Shown piece by piece: positions 63,765 to 64,000 of a DNA stretch of 64,000 bases (position 1 is the first letter of the stretch; every line of letters starts with the position of its first letter). This stretch comes from Francisella sp. SYW-9 (GTDB taxonomy: Bacteria; Pseudomonadota; Gammaproteobacteria; Francisellales; Francisellaceae), in NCBI RefSeq assembly GCF_008711465.1, contig NZ_VXKQ01000009.1:124001-188000 (forward strand), in the 5' to 3' direction. The notes below the pieces were generated by a model that was not told the DNA's origin, made no database searches, and saw nothing but the letters and a program-made list of their open reading frames with translations. The position numbers and the translations under genes are program-made.

Positions 63765-64000
63765 ATGTTATATTTGATAGTCGGAATACTTATATGGTCT
63801 TTGATACACTTTATACCTACCTATTTTTTTAATTTTAGGAAAAAAATTATTAATATTACTGGTGAAAATCCCTACAAAGGAATCTTCTCATTACTAATAG
63901 TAATATCTATAGTTTTAATGGTAATTGGCTGGAGAACATCATCCGCTGAAACAATATACTCACTACCAGAAACTATAGCTCATCCGATCACTTTTATATG
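63765..64000 (+). CDS. NnrU-family membrane protein, 3' end cut by window edge
   Basis: The start of a membrane protein of the NnrU family, cut off by the window after about 78 codons. It begins MLYLIVGILIWSLIHFIPTY, then NPYKGIFSLLIVISIVLMVIGWRTSSA, the typical first two helices of NnrU, followed by PETIAHPITFI. NnrU is named from nitric-oxide reductase clusters but is widespread without denitrification. The ATG at 63765 has only a weak ribosome binding site. No nor genes are in the window. Confidence 0.7.
   Translation, partial: MLYLIVGILIWSLIHFIPTYFFNFRKKIINITGENPYKGIFSLLIVISIVLMVIGWRTSSAETIYSLPETIAHPITFI

Overview
The window looks like chromosomal DNA of Francisella or a very close relative. 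The base composition is strongly AT-rich. The gene complement fits that genus: a secB-recA-recX cluster, a complete riboflavin operon, rpmH-rnpA-yidD-yidC next to tandem lipid A-type acyltransferases and a type IV pilin, a lone feoB, a 5-oxoprolinase operon, and many small lipoproteins and secreted proteins. The species cannot be fixed from the sequence alone. I found no rRNA, tRNA, CRISPR array, insertion sequence or prophage.

Layout from the left. Positions 1-6100 run leftward: partial ackA, a small membrane protein, ssb, recX-recA-secB-rhodanese, a Skp-like chaperone and an S49 peptidase. A thioredoxin-like ferredoxin and a TPP-dependent 2-oxo acid decarboxylase follow on the plus strand. 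A leftward two-gene cassette then encodes an ATP-grasp amino-acid-ligase-like enzyme and an EamA-like exporter. From 10.7 to 14.3 kb an FMN riboswitch leads ribD-ribE-ribBA-ribH. Positions 14.5-21.2 kb hold def, a lipoprotein, mnmA, lepA, rpsT, a tautomerase-like protein, bamE and a SIS-domain protein.

Positions 21.3-31.7 kb are accessory in character. They hold a pilin-like protein with an adhesin-like C-terminal domain, a secreted glycoside hydrolase related to families GH101/GH129, two paralogous MFS transporters with a LysR regulator and three copies of a 50-bp promoter/operator repeat, and an APC permease with a GABA-type aminotransferase. That last cassette is bounded on one side by yggS and on the other by a decayed copy of the yggS 3' end.

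Positions 31.7-45.4 kb hold yggS-rsmG, an aromatic amino acid permease, a DUF1275 protein, fumC, a nitroreductase and LysR pair, cytochrome b561, DUF47-pit phosphate uptake, the MFS-pxpB-pxpA-pxpC operon and a tandem universal stress protein. Positions 45.4-49.7 kb form an unusual apparent operon of two secreted RCC1-like proteins and a PLD-nuclease/helicase/DUF3427 protein. Positions 49.7-53.3 kb carry a HAD phosphatase, rsmI, murC and aroE. Positions 53.4-60.8 kb run rightward: a small secreted protein, rpmH-rnpA-yidD-yidC, three tandem acyltransferases, a pilin, efp and orn. A frameshifted lipoprotein pseudogene, a Fur box, feoB and a partial NnrU gene close the window.

The most promising uncharacterised units are the ATP-grasp/exporter pair with its 14-bp perfect inverted repeat, the MFS/LysR repeat array, the pilin-adhesin fusion, and the RCC1/PLD-helicase operon.
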